Source: Mycobacterium sp. DL (GTDB lineage: Bacteria; Actinomycetota; Actinomycetes; Mycobacteriales; Mycobacteriaceae). From it: a stretch of DNA of 64,000 nt. Location of the stretch: NCBI RefSeq assembly GCF_039729195.1, contig NZ_CP155796.1, forward strand, positions 4,836,001 through 4,900,000. Direction: 5' to 3'. Of this stretch, positions 51,537-59,991 are shown piece by piece. Numbering within the stretch: position 1 is the stretch's first letter; the number at the start of each line of letters is the position of its first letter. The translations under genes and the position numbers were made by a program. Under the pieces are notes generated by a model. It saw nothing but the letters and a program-made list of their open reading frames with translations, did no database searches and was not told where the DNA came from.

Positions 51537-54196
51537 TGATCAAGATCATTGACGCACCTGCGGAACTGGCTGACGCCAGCGTGGTCGGGCACAAGTTCGC
51601 GCGCCAGCAACAGTTGCGCGATGCCGGAGTTTCCGTCCCCCTGTTCTTCTGCGTCGTCAGGGAAACTCCGTGGACAGCCATCGCCGATGTGGTCGGCACC
51701 TTCCCCGGTATCGGCGCCGGTGTCGAGACACTGACTGCCTGGGCCGAGGCGGCTCACCGCGCCACCGAGCACATGCGCCTCATGCCGGAGACAGAAACCG
51801 AGATCCGGGACCGATATGCCGCCCTCGGCTCACGCGACGTCGCAGTCCGGGCATGCGTGGTCGGCCGCCACGCACAGCCGGGCGAAGACGACGCCGCAGA
51901 CCCGTTCGCGGGCCTCACGGACAGTTACCTGTACGTTGGTGCAGACGGGCTCATCGATGCCGTTTCATCCTGTATAGCATCGCTTTTCAGTGTCAGATCG
52001 GTGCTCTACCGCGCGCGGCGAGGAATCGACCCCCGAGTCCTCAGCATCTGCGTCGGAGTTCAGCAGATGATGGATGGCGAGCGGTCGTTCGTCGCGTTCA
52101 CCCACGATCCTGCTACCAGAGCCAGGGGAGCTGTGGTCGCCGCGGTCTACGGCATCGGAGAAGGTGCGGTGGCCGAACATGCCGACATCGACCACTTTTT
52201 CGTCCGCGCGGACGGAATCGAGAGGCTCATCTCCCACAAGGAAAGGATGCTCCGCCGAGCACCGGGCGGTGGCGTTGCCGAATATCGGGTGCCGGATGAA
52301 CTCGCCGACCTACCCGTGTTCTCCGATGCGCAAATCAGTCAGATAGCCGCGCTGGCGGAGACCACCGAGCGGCTGTTGACCGGCCCCCAGGACATCGAGG
52401 GTGTCGTCACGGCCGACTCGGCGATTCACCTGGTTCAGGCGCGGCCCGCCACGTCGCCGCAAACGCCGACGACCGCGACCGAATGGACGAATCACAATCT
52501 GACGGAGAGCTTTCCGGGCGTGACCACCGCGATGACGTACTCTCACGCGCGAGTCTTCTACCGCATGAGTTTCCGCGACTTCTATCGCATCGTCGGAATC
52601 CCTGAGAGCCGACTGCGGAGTCAAGAGCACCACCTTCGTCGCATGATCGGATTTCTCGACGGTCGGGCCTACTACCGCCTGGACGCGTGGTACGCACTGC
52701 ACAGCCAGCTCCCCGGATGGGACGTGATCCGTCCGATGTGGGAGCGGTCGTTGGGACTCGCAGAACGAGATTCCGACCCGGGCCGAGTGCTCGACCGCCC
52801 TGCCATCACACGCGTCATCGGGCGTTCACCGCGACTGATATGGGCGGCCGTGAGCTATCCCCGAAAATTGCGGAGATTCCTGTCCTGGTGGGATGCCCAG
52901 CACATCCTCGGGACAGGACTGTCGCAGAAGCCGGTCGAAGAAGTCATCGAGACCTACCGGAGAGTGTGGTCAGAGGCCGGATCACGCTGGGGCATCACGA
53001 TTCTAGCCGGCTATCTCTCCCTGGCCGGCTGTGTCGCGGCGACCGTCCTGGTGAAGCGGTGGACAGACTCCCCTGAGGTGGACCTCACTGCGCTGTTGCC
53101 CGGTGGGCCGCCGAACCGAACGTTGCAGTCGGTGCACTCCATGGTGGCGCTCGCCGAGCAGATAAACGCGGACCGGGTGTTGTCGGCGCGAGTGCTGACT
53201 GCCGACGCACGCGATACCTGGGACCGTATCGCACAGGGCGCCTACGGCGGCAGACTGGAGTCCGATGCCCGTGCGCACCTCGGGAAGTTCGGCGATCGCG
53301 CCATGCACGACCTCAAGATCGAGGAGCCGACGCCACGCCAGAGACCTGAGATGGTCATCGACACCCTGCGGCCGTTCGTTGCGGCGGGAGCGACAATGCA
53401 GCAGACGCGGCTTCAGGAATCTACCGCGGCCGCGGCCGCACGTGACGAACTACGTCGCATCTGCCCGTCATGGTGGAGACGCGCTGTTCTTCGCGTTGCG
53501 TTGCGGGCGGGCACGTTCCTGGTCAAAGCCCGTGAGGACACCCGGTTCTGCCGCACCCAGCTCTACGGATTCTCACGGGAGGTCATGCGTCGACTCGGGT
53601 CTGACCTGGCCGCTGCAGGGTATCTGGACTCACCCGAGGACTATGTGCATCTGGAGGCCGAGGAACTATTGGGAGCGTTCGACGGCACCTCCACACACCC
53701 CGACCTTCGCGTCCTGGCGCGGACACGAAGAGACGCCTACCTCCGATCGTGCGATCGGCCCGCCCTCGCCGCCAATCTCACAACGGGCCCGCCGCCGATC
53801 GTTCCCGCCGATCTACTTCGTACGGCCGCGACATCGGCGACGGCAGGTTCCGGCACCGAACTGACCGGTCTTCCATCCAGCGCCGGGATAGCCCGTGGTC
53901 GCGCGAAATTGGTGCTGAGGCCCGATGTTCCGCCGTGTGACTGCGCTGGGCGGATCTTGATCGCCCGCGAAACCGATCCTGGATGGCTACCGCTGATGCT
54001 CAACGCAACGGGGCTCGTGGTGGAGCGCGGCAGCATGGTCTCCCACACCGCAATAACAGGACGGATGCTCGGTATTCCCACCGTAGTAGCGGTTCCTGGC
54101 GCGACGTCCAAGATATCCGACGGCGACGAGGTCGAGATCGACGGTAGGTCGGGCATCGTCCGCATCCTCCGCACCCACTCGCAGAGAATGCGGTGA
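51536..54196 (+). CDS. PEP-synthase / rifampin-phosphotransferase-like dikinase
   Basis: This 886-residue protein has the full three-part layout. An N-terminal ATP-grasp part comes first (GHKFARQQQLRDAGVSVP near 21, AVRACVV, FAGLTDSYL near 123, FTHDPAT near 195, LVQARPAT near 306). A divergent middle domain follows. The C-terminal phosphohistidine domain has the swivelling His in GSMVSHTAITGRM near 837. Such enzymes use ATP to phosphorylate a small molecule via a His, giving AMP and Pi. No C-terminal pyruvate-binding TIM barrel is seen, which favours a phosphotransferase of a cluster metabolite. ATG shares its A with the previous stop (TGATG). Confidence 0.83.
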   Translation: MIKIIDAPAELADASVVGHKFARQQQLRDAGVSVPLFFCVVRETPWTAIADVVGTFPGIGAGVETLTAWAEAAHRATEHMRLMPETETEIRDRYAALGSRDVAVRACVVGRHAQPGEDDAADPFAGLTDSYLYVGADGLIDAVSSCIASLFSVRSVLYRARRGIDPRVLSICVGVQQMMDGERSFVAFTHDPATRARGAVVAAVYGIGEGAVAEHADIDHFFVRADGIERLISHKERMLRRAPGGGVAEYRVPDELADLPVFSDAQISQIAALAETTERLLTGPQDIEGVVTADSAIHLVQARPATSPQTPTTATEWTNHNLTESFPGVTTAMTYSHARVFYRMSFRDFYRIVGIPESRLRSQEHHLRRMIGFLDGRAYYRLDAWYALHSQLPGWDVIRPMWERSLGLAERDSDPGRVLDRPAITRVIGRSPRLIWAAVSYPRKLRRFLSWWDAQHILGTGLSQKPVEEVIETYRRVWSEAGSRWGITILAGYLSLAGCVAATVLVKRWTDSPEVDLTALLPGGPPNRTLQSVHSMVALAEQINADRVLSARVLTADARDTWDRIAQGAYGGRLESDARAHLGKFGDRAMHDLKIEEPTPRQRPEMVIDTLRPFVAAGATMQQTRLQESTAAAAARDELRRICPSWWRRAVLRVALRAGTFLVKAREDTRFCRTQLYGFSREVMRRLGSDLAAAGYLDSPEDYVHLEAEELLGAFDGTSTHPDLRVLARTRRDAYLRSCDRPALAANLTTGPPPIVPADLLRTAATSATAGSGTELTGLPSSAGIARGRAKLVLRPDVPPCDCAGRILIARETDPGWLPLMLNATGLVVERGSMVSHTAITGRMLGIPTVVAVPGATSKISDGDEVEIDGRSGIVRILRTHSQRMR

Positions 54197-54200
54197 CATC

Positions 54201-55394
54201 ATGCAATTGCCGCTGGGGAACTGCCCGGGCACGTCGCTGCCGCAACATCATGTCGATCTCTTTCGCAGCAAACCGACCCTCGACATCACGTTGGCCAACG
54301 GCACGGCGGCGATTGCCGTAACGCGTCAGTGCGACGTACGAACCGTGTTGAGTGACAACCGCTTCAGTCGGGCACAATGTCTCGCGCCTACCGATGACGG
54401 GGAGGTCGATCGGCCTCTGGCGCTGGTCACCTCGGACCCGCCGACCCACACACATCGGCGCCGGGCCGTGCAAGGGTGGTTCACGAAGCGACAGGCGCAG
54501 ATGGCTCGGCCGCTCATCGGCCGCATCGCCGATCAACTTCTCGACGACCTGCTCGCCAGGGGGTCACCAGCCGACATCTTCACGCAGTTCTGCATGCCTT
54601 TCCCGAACCTCGTGCACATGACCCTCCTCGGGCTGGACACCGCCGATCTGCCTCTTCTCATGCCGCGAATGACGTTGGCATGGTCAGTGGGTCACCACCA
54701 ACCCGGCGAGGTCACAGAAGCGCACCGTGACCTGCGCGACTACTTCGACAGTCGAGTCAAGCGATCGCGTAGTCACAAGACGGCGGGCGGACTGATCGAT
54801 GCAATGGTCCAGGATGAATCCTCGAACAGACTGACCGACGCAGAGATCGTCATGCTCGCCATGGGCCTCCTCATGTCGGGCGCAGAGACGACCGCTAGTC
54901 ACCTGGCACTGAGTCTCATCGAGGTACTTCAGCAGCCCGGACTGGTGGATTCGCTTCGCCAGTATCCCGAGCAGATACCTTCCGTGGTCGAAGAGCTGCT
55001 GCGCTGGATCTGGTTCGGCGGCACGATCGGTGGCACGGCAGGATTTCCACACATCGCAACCGCTGACGTGAAGCTGCACGACCGTCTGATTTCACAGGGC
55101 GAGATCGTCGTGCCCATACTCGATGTCGCCAACCGCGATCACGATGTGTTCCCGAACGCTGACGAGTTCTGCCCTCAGCGGAGTCCCAACCCGCACCTCG
55201 GATTCGGCCACGGTCGGCACCAGTGCCTCGGAATGGCCTTCGCTCGCCTCGAACTGCAAGTTGGCCTGCAAGCCGTGCTGTCCCGGCTGAGCGGACTCAC
55301 TCTTGTGACTACGTCCGAGATCGATTGGCGCACTGAGATGTTCACCCGAGGGGTATCGAGCCTGCCGGTGATGTGGCAAGGAGGCCGACAGTGA
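54201..55394 (+). CDS. Cytochrome P450 (second of the cluster)
   Basis: This 397-residue P450 has the I-helix motif LLMSGAETTASH near residue 224, the ExxR motif VVEELLRW near 261, and the heme loop FGHGRHQCLG with the cysteine near 342. It starts 4 bp after the dikinase stop and overlaps the UbiA-like gene by 4 bp. It is unlike the first P450 in detail, so two different oxidations are likely. Confidence 0.93.
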   Translation: MQLPLGNCPGTSLPQHHVDLFRSKPTLDITLANGTAAIAVTRQCDVRTVLSDNRFSRAQCLAPTDDGEVDRPLALVTSDPPTHTHRRRAVQGWFTKRQAQMARPLIGRIADQLLDDLLARGSPADIFTQFCMPFPNLVHMTLLGLDTADLPLLMPRMTLAWSVGHHQPGEVTEAHRDLRDYFDSRVKRSRSHKTAGGLIDAMVQDESSNRLTDAEIVMLAMGLLMSGAETTASHLALSLIEVLQQPGLVDSLRQYPEQIPSVVEELLRWIWFGGTIGGTAGFPHIATADVKLHDRLISQGEIVVPILDVANRDHDVFPNADEFCPQRSPNPHLGFGHGRHQCLGMAFARLELQVGLQAVLSRLSGLTLVTTSEIDWRTEMFTRGVSSLPVMWQGGRQ

Positions 55395-56278
55395 TTGCCG
55401 CGGTTGGTATCTCGAACTTCATTCTCACGAGGTATCCACCGGTCATGTCAAGCGTGTATGCCGTGGCATTGGGCACCGGAGGAATCGGTCTGTTCGCGGC
55501 GCTGGCTGGACACCGCATCACTGCCGGTGCGATTCCGCTGCTGGCGACAGTCACCGTCACCCTGTTGGCCGACTTGCTGATCATGCGGGTGATCGATGAC
55601 ATCCGAGACCAGGACTACGACCGGATTGCCAACCCACAGCGCCCCGTTGCGTCCGGCGCAGTTGCGCAGCGGGATCTATACCCTTTGTGTGCCCTGTGCG
55701 TGACGACCATTGTCGCCGCCAACCTGTTCTTCCACGCTGGGATGGTCGTCATCGTTGCTCAGCTTCTGTACGCCGCCGCGGTGTTGGCGGTGGGGCAACG
55801 ATTTCCCGCCACGCGCGGTGACAACCTGGTCCTGAACCTACTCATCGGCTTCCCGGTTCAACTGCTGCTGTATGTGTACCTGTTCGTGGCGTTCATCGAG
55901 ATCCAGCAGGAGGCGCCTGACGCAAACGTTGGCGCTGTGGGAATTCTGATCCTGACACTGTGCGCCGGCCAGCTCGAATTCGGAAAGAAGCTCGCCCGCC
56001 GACCCGCCGCAGGGGAACGCAGCTATTCCAATTCGTTCGGCTACCTGACAACAGTGTTGCTCACGACAGGCTCCGGCCCGCTCGCCGTGGCGCTGTTCGT
56101 TGTCGCCGCGCAGGTTTCGCCTCTCTCCAAGGCATTCGTCGTGTTGCCCGCGATCGGTGTTGCCGCATTCGGCATCAAGTACGTCAGCGGTGAGGACAAC
56201 CGATGGCCGGCGGCAGTATCAGCCCTCGGCCTACTCGGCACGCTGGTCGCCTCCGCCGTCGTCGGAGCGGTCGGTTGA
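55391..56278 (+). CDS. UbiA-superfamily prenyltransferase / possible terpene cyclase
   Basis: This 295-residue membrane protein has about eight helices and the first UbiA Asp motif RVIDDIRDQDYDRIANPQRP near residue 66-85, with PQRPVASG after it. The second Asp motif is replaced by LEFGKKLARRPAAGERSYSNSFG near 194-216. This E-(x)-KK pattern occurs in a divergent UbiA branch that includes prenyltransferases and terpene cyclases. The GTG start overlaps the P450 stop (GTGA). It ends the plus-strand operon. Confidence 0.82.
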   Translation: MIAAVGISNFILTRYPPVMSSVYAVALGTGGIGLFAALAGHRITAGAIPLLATVTVTLLADLLIMRVIDDIRDQDYDRIANPQRPVASGAVAQRDLYPLCALCVTTIVAANLFFHAGMVVIVAQLLYAAAVLAVGQRFPATRGDNLVLNLLIGFPVQLLLYVYLFVAFIEIQQEAPDANVGAVGILILTLCAGQLEFGKKLARRPAAGERSYSNSFGYLTTVLLTTGSGPLAVALFVVAAQVSPLSKAFVVLPAIGVAAFGIKYVSGEDNRWPAAVSALGLLGTLVASAVVGAVG

Positions 56279-56316
56279 GGCCGCCAATGCGACTCGCCGG
56301 CGTCTTCGTCGAATCG

Positions 56317-57312
56317 TCATCGGAGTTGAAACTGGGGAAACAAGGAAACCGTCTCGTCGATGAGCCCGGCGAGCTCGGTGACACACTGCGGATCACCGCC
56401 GAGAGAGCCGAGCGTGTCGCGAGCGGCACGGACGATGGGCTCGATCGTCTCTGCGTAACTGGAAACGATGTCCGCCGCCAGCATCGCTCGTTTCAGTTCA
56501 GCCCGCGCCTCTTCGGAGGTGCGCGCTTGCCGGTGAAGGCCGATCAGTTCCGCACGTCGGGCAGTCGACACAGTGCCTAGGAGATGAACGAGCAGATAGG
56601 TCGCAGTGCCGTTTCGCAGATCCTCGTCGCGCTCGGTGACCAGGTCGCGCTGGTCGTTGACCAGTTGACGAAGCACTCCGAGCGCCCTACCGAACGAGCG
56701 CCAGGCATCGACCCGGTCGGCATCGCACTCCGCGAGCTGCGCGGCGAGCGCGGCGGCCATCCCGTAGGCCGCGCCGGTCTTGTCCTCGTAGTTGCGCAGC
56801 ACTTCGTCGAGAGTTGCAGTCTCCGCGTTGAGATCCAGGTCGGTCAGCTGCCCGCTCAGTGCGTCGATACATCCGGTGCTGTACTCGGTGATCAGCCGAA
56901 ACCGAACGGCATCGGATACTGCCAGGTCGCCAATGATATCGAGCGGTAGATAGTTACCCACCGCAATGGCGGTCAGCACCCCGCGGTTGAATTCCGCGGG
57001 ATCGGTCTGTGCGAGTTGCGGACTGTCGATCATGTCGTCCAGGTACCGCGCCGCCGCCCACCACAGTGTGTGAATCAACGCTACGGGTGTCGCGAGCATC
57101 GGCGCAGCGGTCTCGGCGCCGAACACGAGCACGGGCAGCATGACGATGCCGTTGATACTGGGCGCGGAGCCGTCCAACGGAATCATGGCGGAAAACGCGT
57201 CGACGAACGTCCCCATCGCGCGATCGCCGGTTGAATTGCTTGCCGATAGCCGTTGGGTCATCGCCGAAGCTTGTGCTGCGACATCGGCCAGTGCGCGTTG
57301 CTGTGCGGTCAT
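56317..57312 (-). CDS. Isoprenyl-diphosphate-synthase-like protein with altered second motif
   Basis: This 331-residue helical protein has the first motif RYLDDMIDSPQ near residue 90 and a second one, LRQLVNDQRDLVTERDEDLRNG, near 216, where the leading Asp of DDxxD is Asn. GAAYGMAAALAAQL is in the expected middle region. That pattern is closer to ComQ-like and terpene-synthase-like relatives than to chain-elongating synthases. ATG 57312 is preferred over the upstream ATG 57342, and it lies 31 bp after the mmpL stop, so the two form one unit. Confidence 0.78.
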   Translation of the reverse strand: MTAQQRALADVAAQASAMTQRLSASNSTGDRAMGTFVDAFSAMIPLDGSAPSINGIVMLPVLVFGAETAAPMLATPVALIHTLWWAAARYLDDMIDSPQLAQTDPAEFNRGVLTAIAVGNYLPLDIIGDLAVSDAVRFRLITEYSTGCIDALSGQLTDLDLNAETATLDEVLRNYEDKTGAAYGMAAALAAQLAECDADRVDAWRSFGRALGVLRQLVNDQRDLVTERDEDLRNGTATYLLVHLLGTVSTARRAELIGLHRQARTSEEARAELKRAMLAADIVSSYAETIEPIVRAARDTLGSLGGDPQCVTELAGLIDETVSLFPQFQLR

Positions 57313-57343
57313 TTCACACGCACCGTTTCGTTGTGCTCGCACG

Positions 57344-59656
57344 TCAATTCACTGCCGATTGTGCTGTCAGTTGGCGCACGGTCAGTTGATGTCGGCGACG
57401 GGCCCCACTCGCGAGCAGATGCGCGGGAGGCCGTCGCCACCGGGGCGCCCACCAGTTCACGCGACCCATCAGCGTCATCGCAGCGGGCATGAGTATCGCT
57501 CGAATGAGCGTGACGTCGAACAGGATTGCCAGCGTCAACGCCACGCCCAGCAACTTCATGAACGACACTTGAGAGGTGGCCATTGCGATAAAGACGACTG
57601 ACATGATCAGTGCCGCTGCGGTGACGACGGGGCCAACGCGCTGCAGTCCCCGCATCACCGCGAGGTTGGTGTCGCCGTGCGCGCGGTATTCCTCGGTGAT
57701 GCGGGACAACAGGAACACCTCGTAGTCCATGGACAGCCCGAACGCAAGACAGATGATGAGGATCGGCGTCGGGGTGGCCAGCGTCCCGGTGACAGCAAAA
57801 TCTCCGACCAGCCACTGAAGGTGACCCTCCTGGAAGATGAACACCATTGCGCCGAGAGTGGCAGACAAGCTGATTACGTTGAGCAGCAATGCCTTCAGCG
57901 GCAGCACCACGCTTCGGGTGAACACGAACAGCACGCCGAACATCGCCAGCGCGAGCAGGGCCGCGGCCAGCGGAACTCGTTCGAGCAGAGCTTCTTTGGT
58001 GTCGACGTTTTCCGCAGTGAGTCCACCGACGTAAACAGTGTCCGGCGCTGGGGTCTGGCGTACCTGATCGAGCAACGTGTGGGCCGCGTCGCTGTAGGGA
58101 TCGACGTCTGGGAGCACCCGCAGATAGGCGCCATTCGGCTCGGGCGCCGGTTTTTCGCCAATCCGTTGACCGTCGACATAGCTTGTCAGCCCCAGCTTGA
58201 CGGCCACGACGTGCGGCAACTGTGACAACGCCCCGGCGTACCCGTCGAGTTGATCCGCACCCGCCGAGCCCTCGAGGATCACATCCATCGCCGCGGTCGC
58301 CTGTGCCGGAAACTCGGAGCGGACCACGTCGCCGACGCTTCGGCTCTCGATCGTCGCCGGCAGCGACCGGTCATCCGCAGAGCTCAACCGGATGGAGCCG
58401 AACGGAGCCGCAAGCACAAGAGCCAGGAGCAGGACTGCGCCGCCCATCAGCACCGGTCTACGCATCACCAACTGTGAACTGCGGAACCAGAACCCGTCTT
58501 CGTCGGCCGGGGCTTCGGAGGGTGCGCGACGCCGAAGAACCCGCCGAATCACCCGGCGCACGTCGAGCGAGTCGATTCGGGGGCCCAGGAGTCGCAACAT
58601 GGCGGGCATGACAACGAGGGCGCACGCCGTCGCGAGCAGTATCACTCCGATGCATGCGTAGGCGATCGAACGCAGGTACATCATCGGGAAGACAAGCAGC
58701 GCCAGCACCGACAGCGACGCTGCCGTCGCAGAGAACACGACCGTGCGTCCCGCAGTTCGAACCGACTCGATGATCGCGTCGTCAAGGGACCGAGCCTGTG
58801 TGCGCTCCTCCCGGAACCTTGTCAACACCAGAAGGCTGTAGTCGATCGCCAGAGCCAGACCGACGATCGTCGTCACGTTGAGCGCGTAGTTGGAAACCGG
58901 TGTGACAGCGGACAACAACGTGAGAAGACCCAGTGAACCCACGATCGAAAGCACACCGATCACGACCGGCAGGGCGGCGGCGGTGAGGCTGCCGAACACC
59001 AGGGTGATCAGCACGAGGATTATCGGCATCGCGATCGCTTCACTGATCATCAGGTCGTGGTTGAGTTGATCGGTCGCATCGTCGTAGCTGACCGCCTCAC
59101 CGCCGAGTTCGAGCTTCAGCGGACCGCGTTCGGTGTCGCGGTAGGTGCCGATGAGGCGTCTGGCCGCCGCCGCGAACTCGCGCTCATCGCCTTCGATGTG
59201 CGCCACGACCAGCGCCCTCGTTCCGTCACGGCTACGGAGCATGTCGGACTGGCCGGGTCCCCAGTACGAGCTGACCGTCGTGACACCAGCCGTGGCGGCA
59301 AGTTGTCGAGTCAGGGCCTCGCCGGCGGCAACCGCGCCGGGATCGTCGACAGACCCGCCGCCGGTGTCGGTCGCGAGAATCACCAAGTTCGGTTTGCCGA
59401 CGCCGAAACGTTGCTTGAGCGCGGTAGCGGCGCGCTGGGATTCCGAAGAAGGGCTGTAGAAGCCGCCGCCCGCAAGTCGCTCGCTGATCCCCATCCCGAA
59501 CCCGAGTGCGGCGACCATGAGCACCAAGGTCGCGGCGAGAATCACCTTCGGCCGGGCCACGGCCAGTCGCGCAACCCGGTCTAACACGATGCGCTTCTTT
59601 TTGCGTCGACGGGTGCGGCGATTGTGGCCGGTCGCGGGTGGGGAGAGAGGGGCCAT
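57344..59656 (-). CDS. MMPL-family RND transporter
   Basis: This 770-residue membrane protein has two repeats of one helix, a periplasmic loop and five helices. The MMPL motifs are LALAIDYSLLVLTRFREE near residue 265 and LAFGLSMDYEVFLLSRITEE near 635. MMPL proteins export lipids and siderophores in mycobacteria, so export of the cluster product is likely. A basic cytoplasmic N-terminus (RRTRRRKKKR) precedes helix 1. ATG 59656 was chosen; ATG 59695 is in frame upstream. The gene is behind operator site B. Confidence 0.9.
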   Translation of the reverse strand: MAPLSPPATGHNRRTRRRKKKRIVLDRVARLAVARPKVILAATLVLMVAALGFGMGISERLAGGGFYSPSSESQRAATALKQRFGVGKPNLVILATDTGGGSVDDPGAVAAGEALTRQLAATAGVTTVSSYWGPGQSDMLRSRDGTRALVVAHIEGDEREFAAAARRLIGTYRDTERGPLKLELGGEAVSYDDATDQLNHDLMISEAIAMPIILVLITLVFGSLTAAALPVVIGVLSIVGSLGLLTLLSAVTPVSNYALNVTTIVGLALAIDYSLLVLTRFREERTQARSLDDAIIESVRTAGRTVVFSATAASLSVLALLVFPMMYLRSIAYACIGVILLATACALVVMPAMLRLLGPRIDSLDVRRVIRRVLRRRAPSEAPADEDGFWFRSSQLVMRRPVLMGGAVLLLALVLAAPFGSIRLSSADDRSLPATIESRSVGDVVRSEFPAQATAAMDVILEGSAGADQLDGYAGALSQLPHVVAVKLGLTSYVDGQRIGEKPAPEPNGAYLRVLPDVDPYSDAAHTLLDQVRQTPAPDTVYVGGLTAENVDTKEALLERVPLAAALLALAMFGVLFVFTRSVVLPLKALLLNVISLSATLGAMVFIFQEGHLQWLVGDFAVTGTLATPTPILIICLAFGLSMDYEVFLLSRITEEYRAHGDTNLAVMRGLQRVGPVVTAAALIMSVVFIAMATSQVSFMKLLGVALTLAILFDVTLIRAILMPAAMTLMGRVNWWAPRWRRPPAHLLASGARRRHQLTVRQLTAQSAVN

Positions 59657-59775
59657 GACACCATGCCTCCGCCATGACGGGGATGGAGAAACCACGATGA
59701 GTTATCGGACACTTCGTGTTTCCTTCGTTGGTGTTATGACCTGATGAATCATCAGTCGTGTTCGGCCCAACGAGC

Positions 59776-59793
59776 GCAGTAGCACCCCACTGC
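59776..59793. promoter_or_regulatory. Cluster operator, site B
   Basis: GCAGTAG-CACC-CCACTGC is identical to site A in both arms and lies 120 bp before the mmpL start. A half-site CTACTGA follows at 59819-59825. The 335-bp region 59657-59991 contains this site and the start region of the secreted hydrolase, with no other gene I can support. Confidence 0.7.
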
Positions 59794-59991
59794 AATCCCG
59801 CCTCGTTCCGGCGCGGCACTACTGAATCGCGATTTTGAGCGTCCGCTCGCGCTCTCGTGGCAGGGGCCCGCGAGAGTGTCCCTGACCCAGGAATGACCAG
59901 TTCTCAAAAAGTGTCTACATCGGCTTGCCGATGCTCTACGGTGGGCCGCGGCCGGAATGACCCGACCGTCAATTTCGAGATTGGGAGAACC

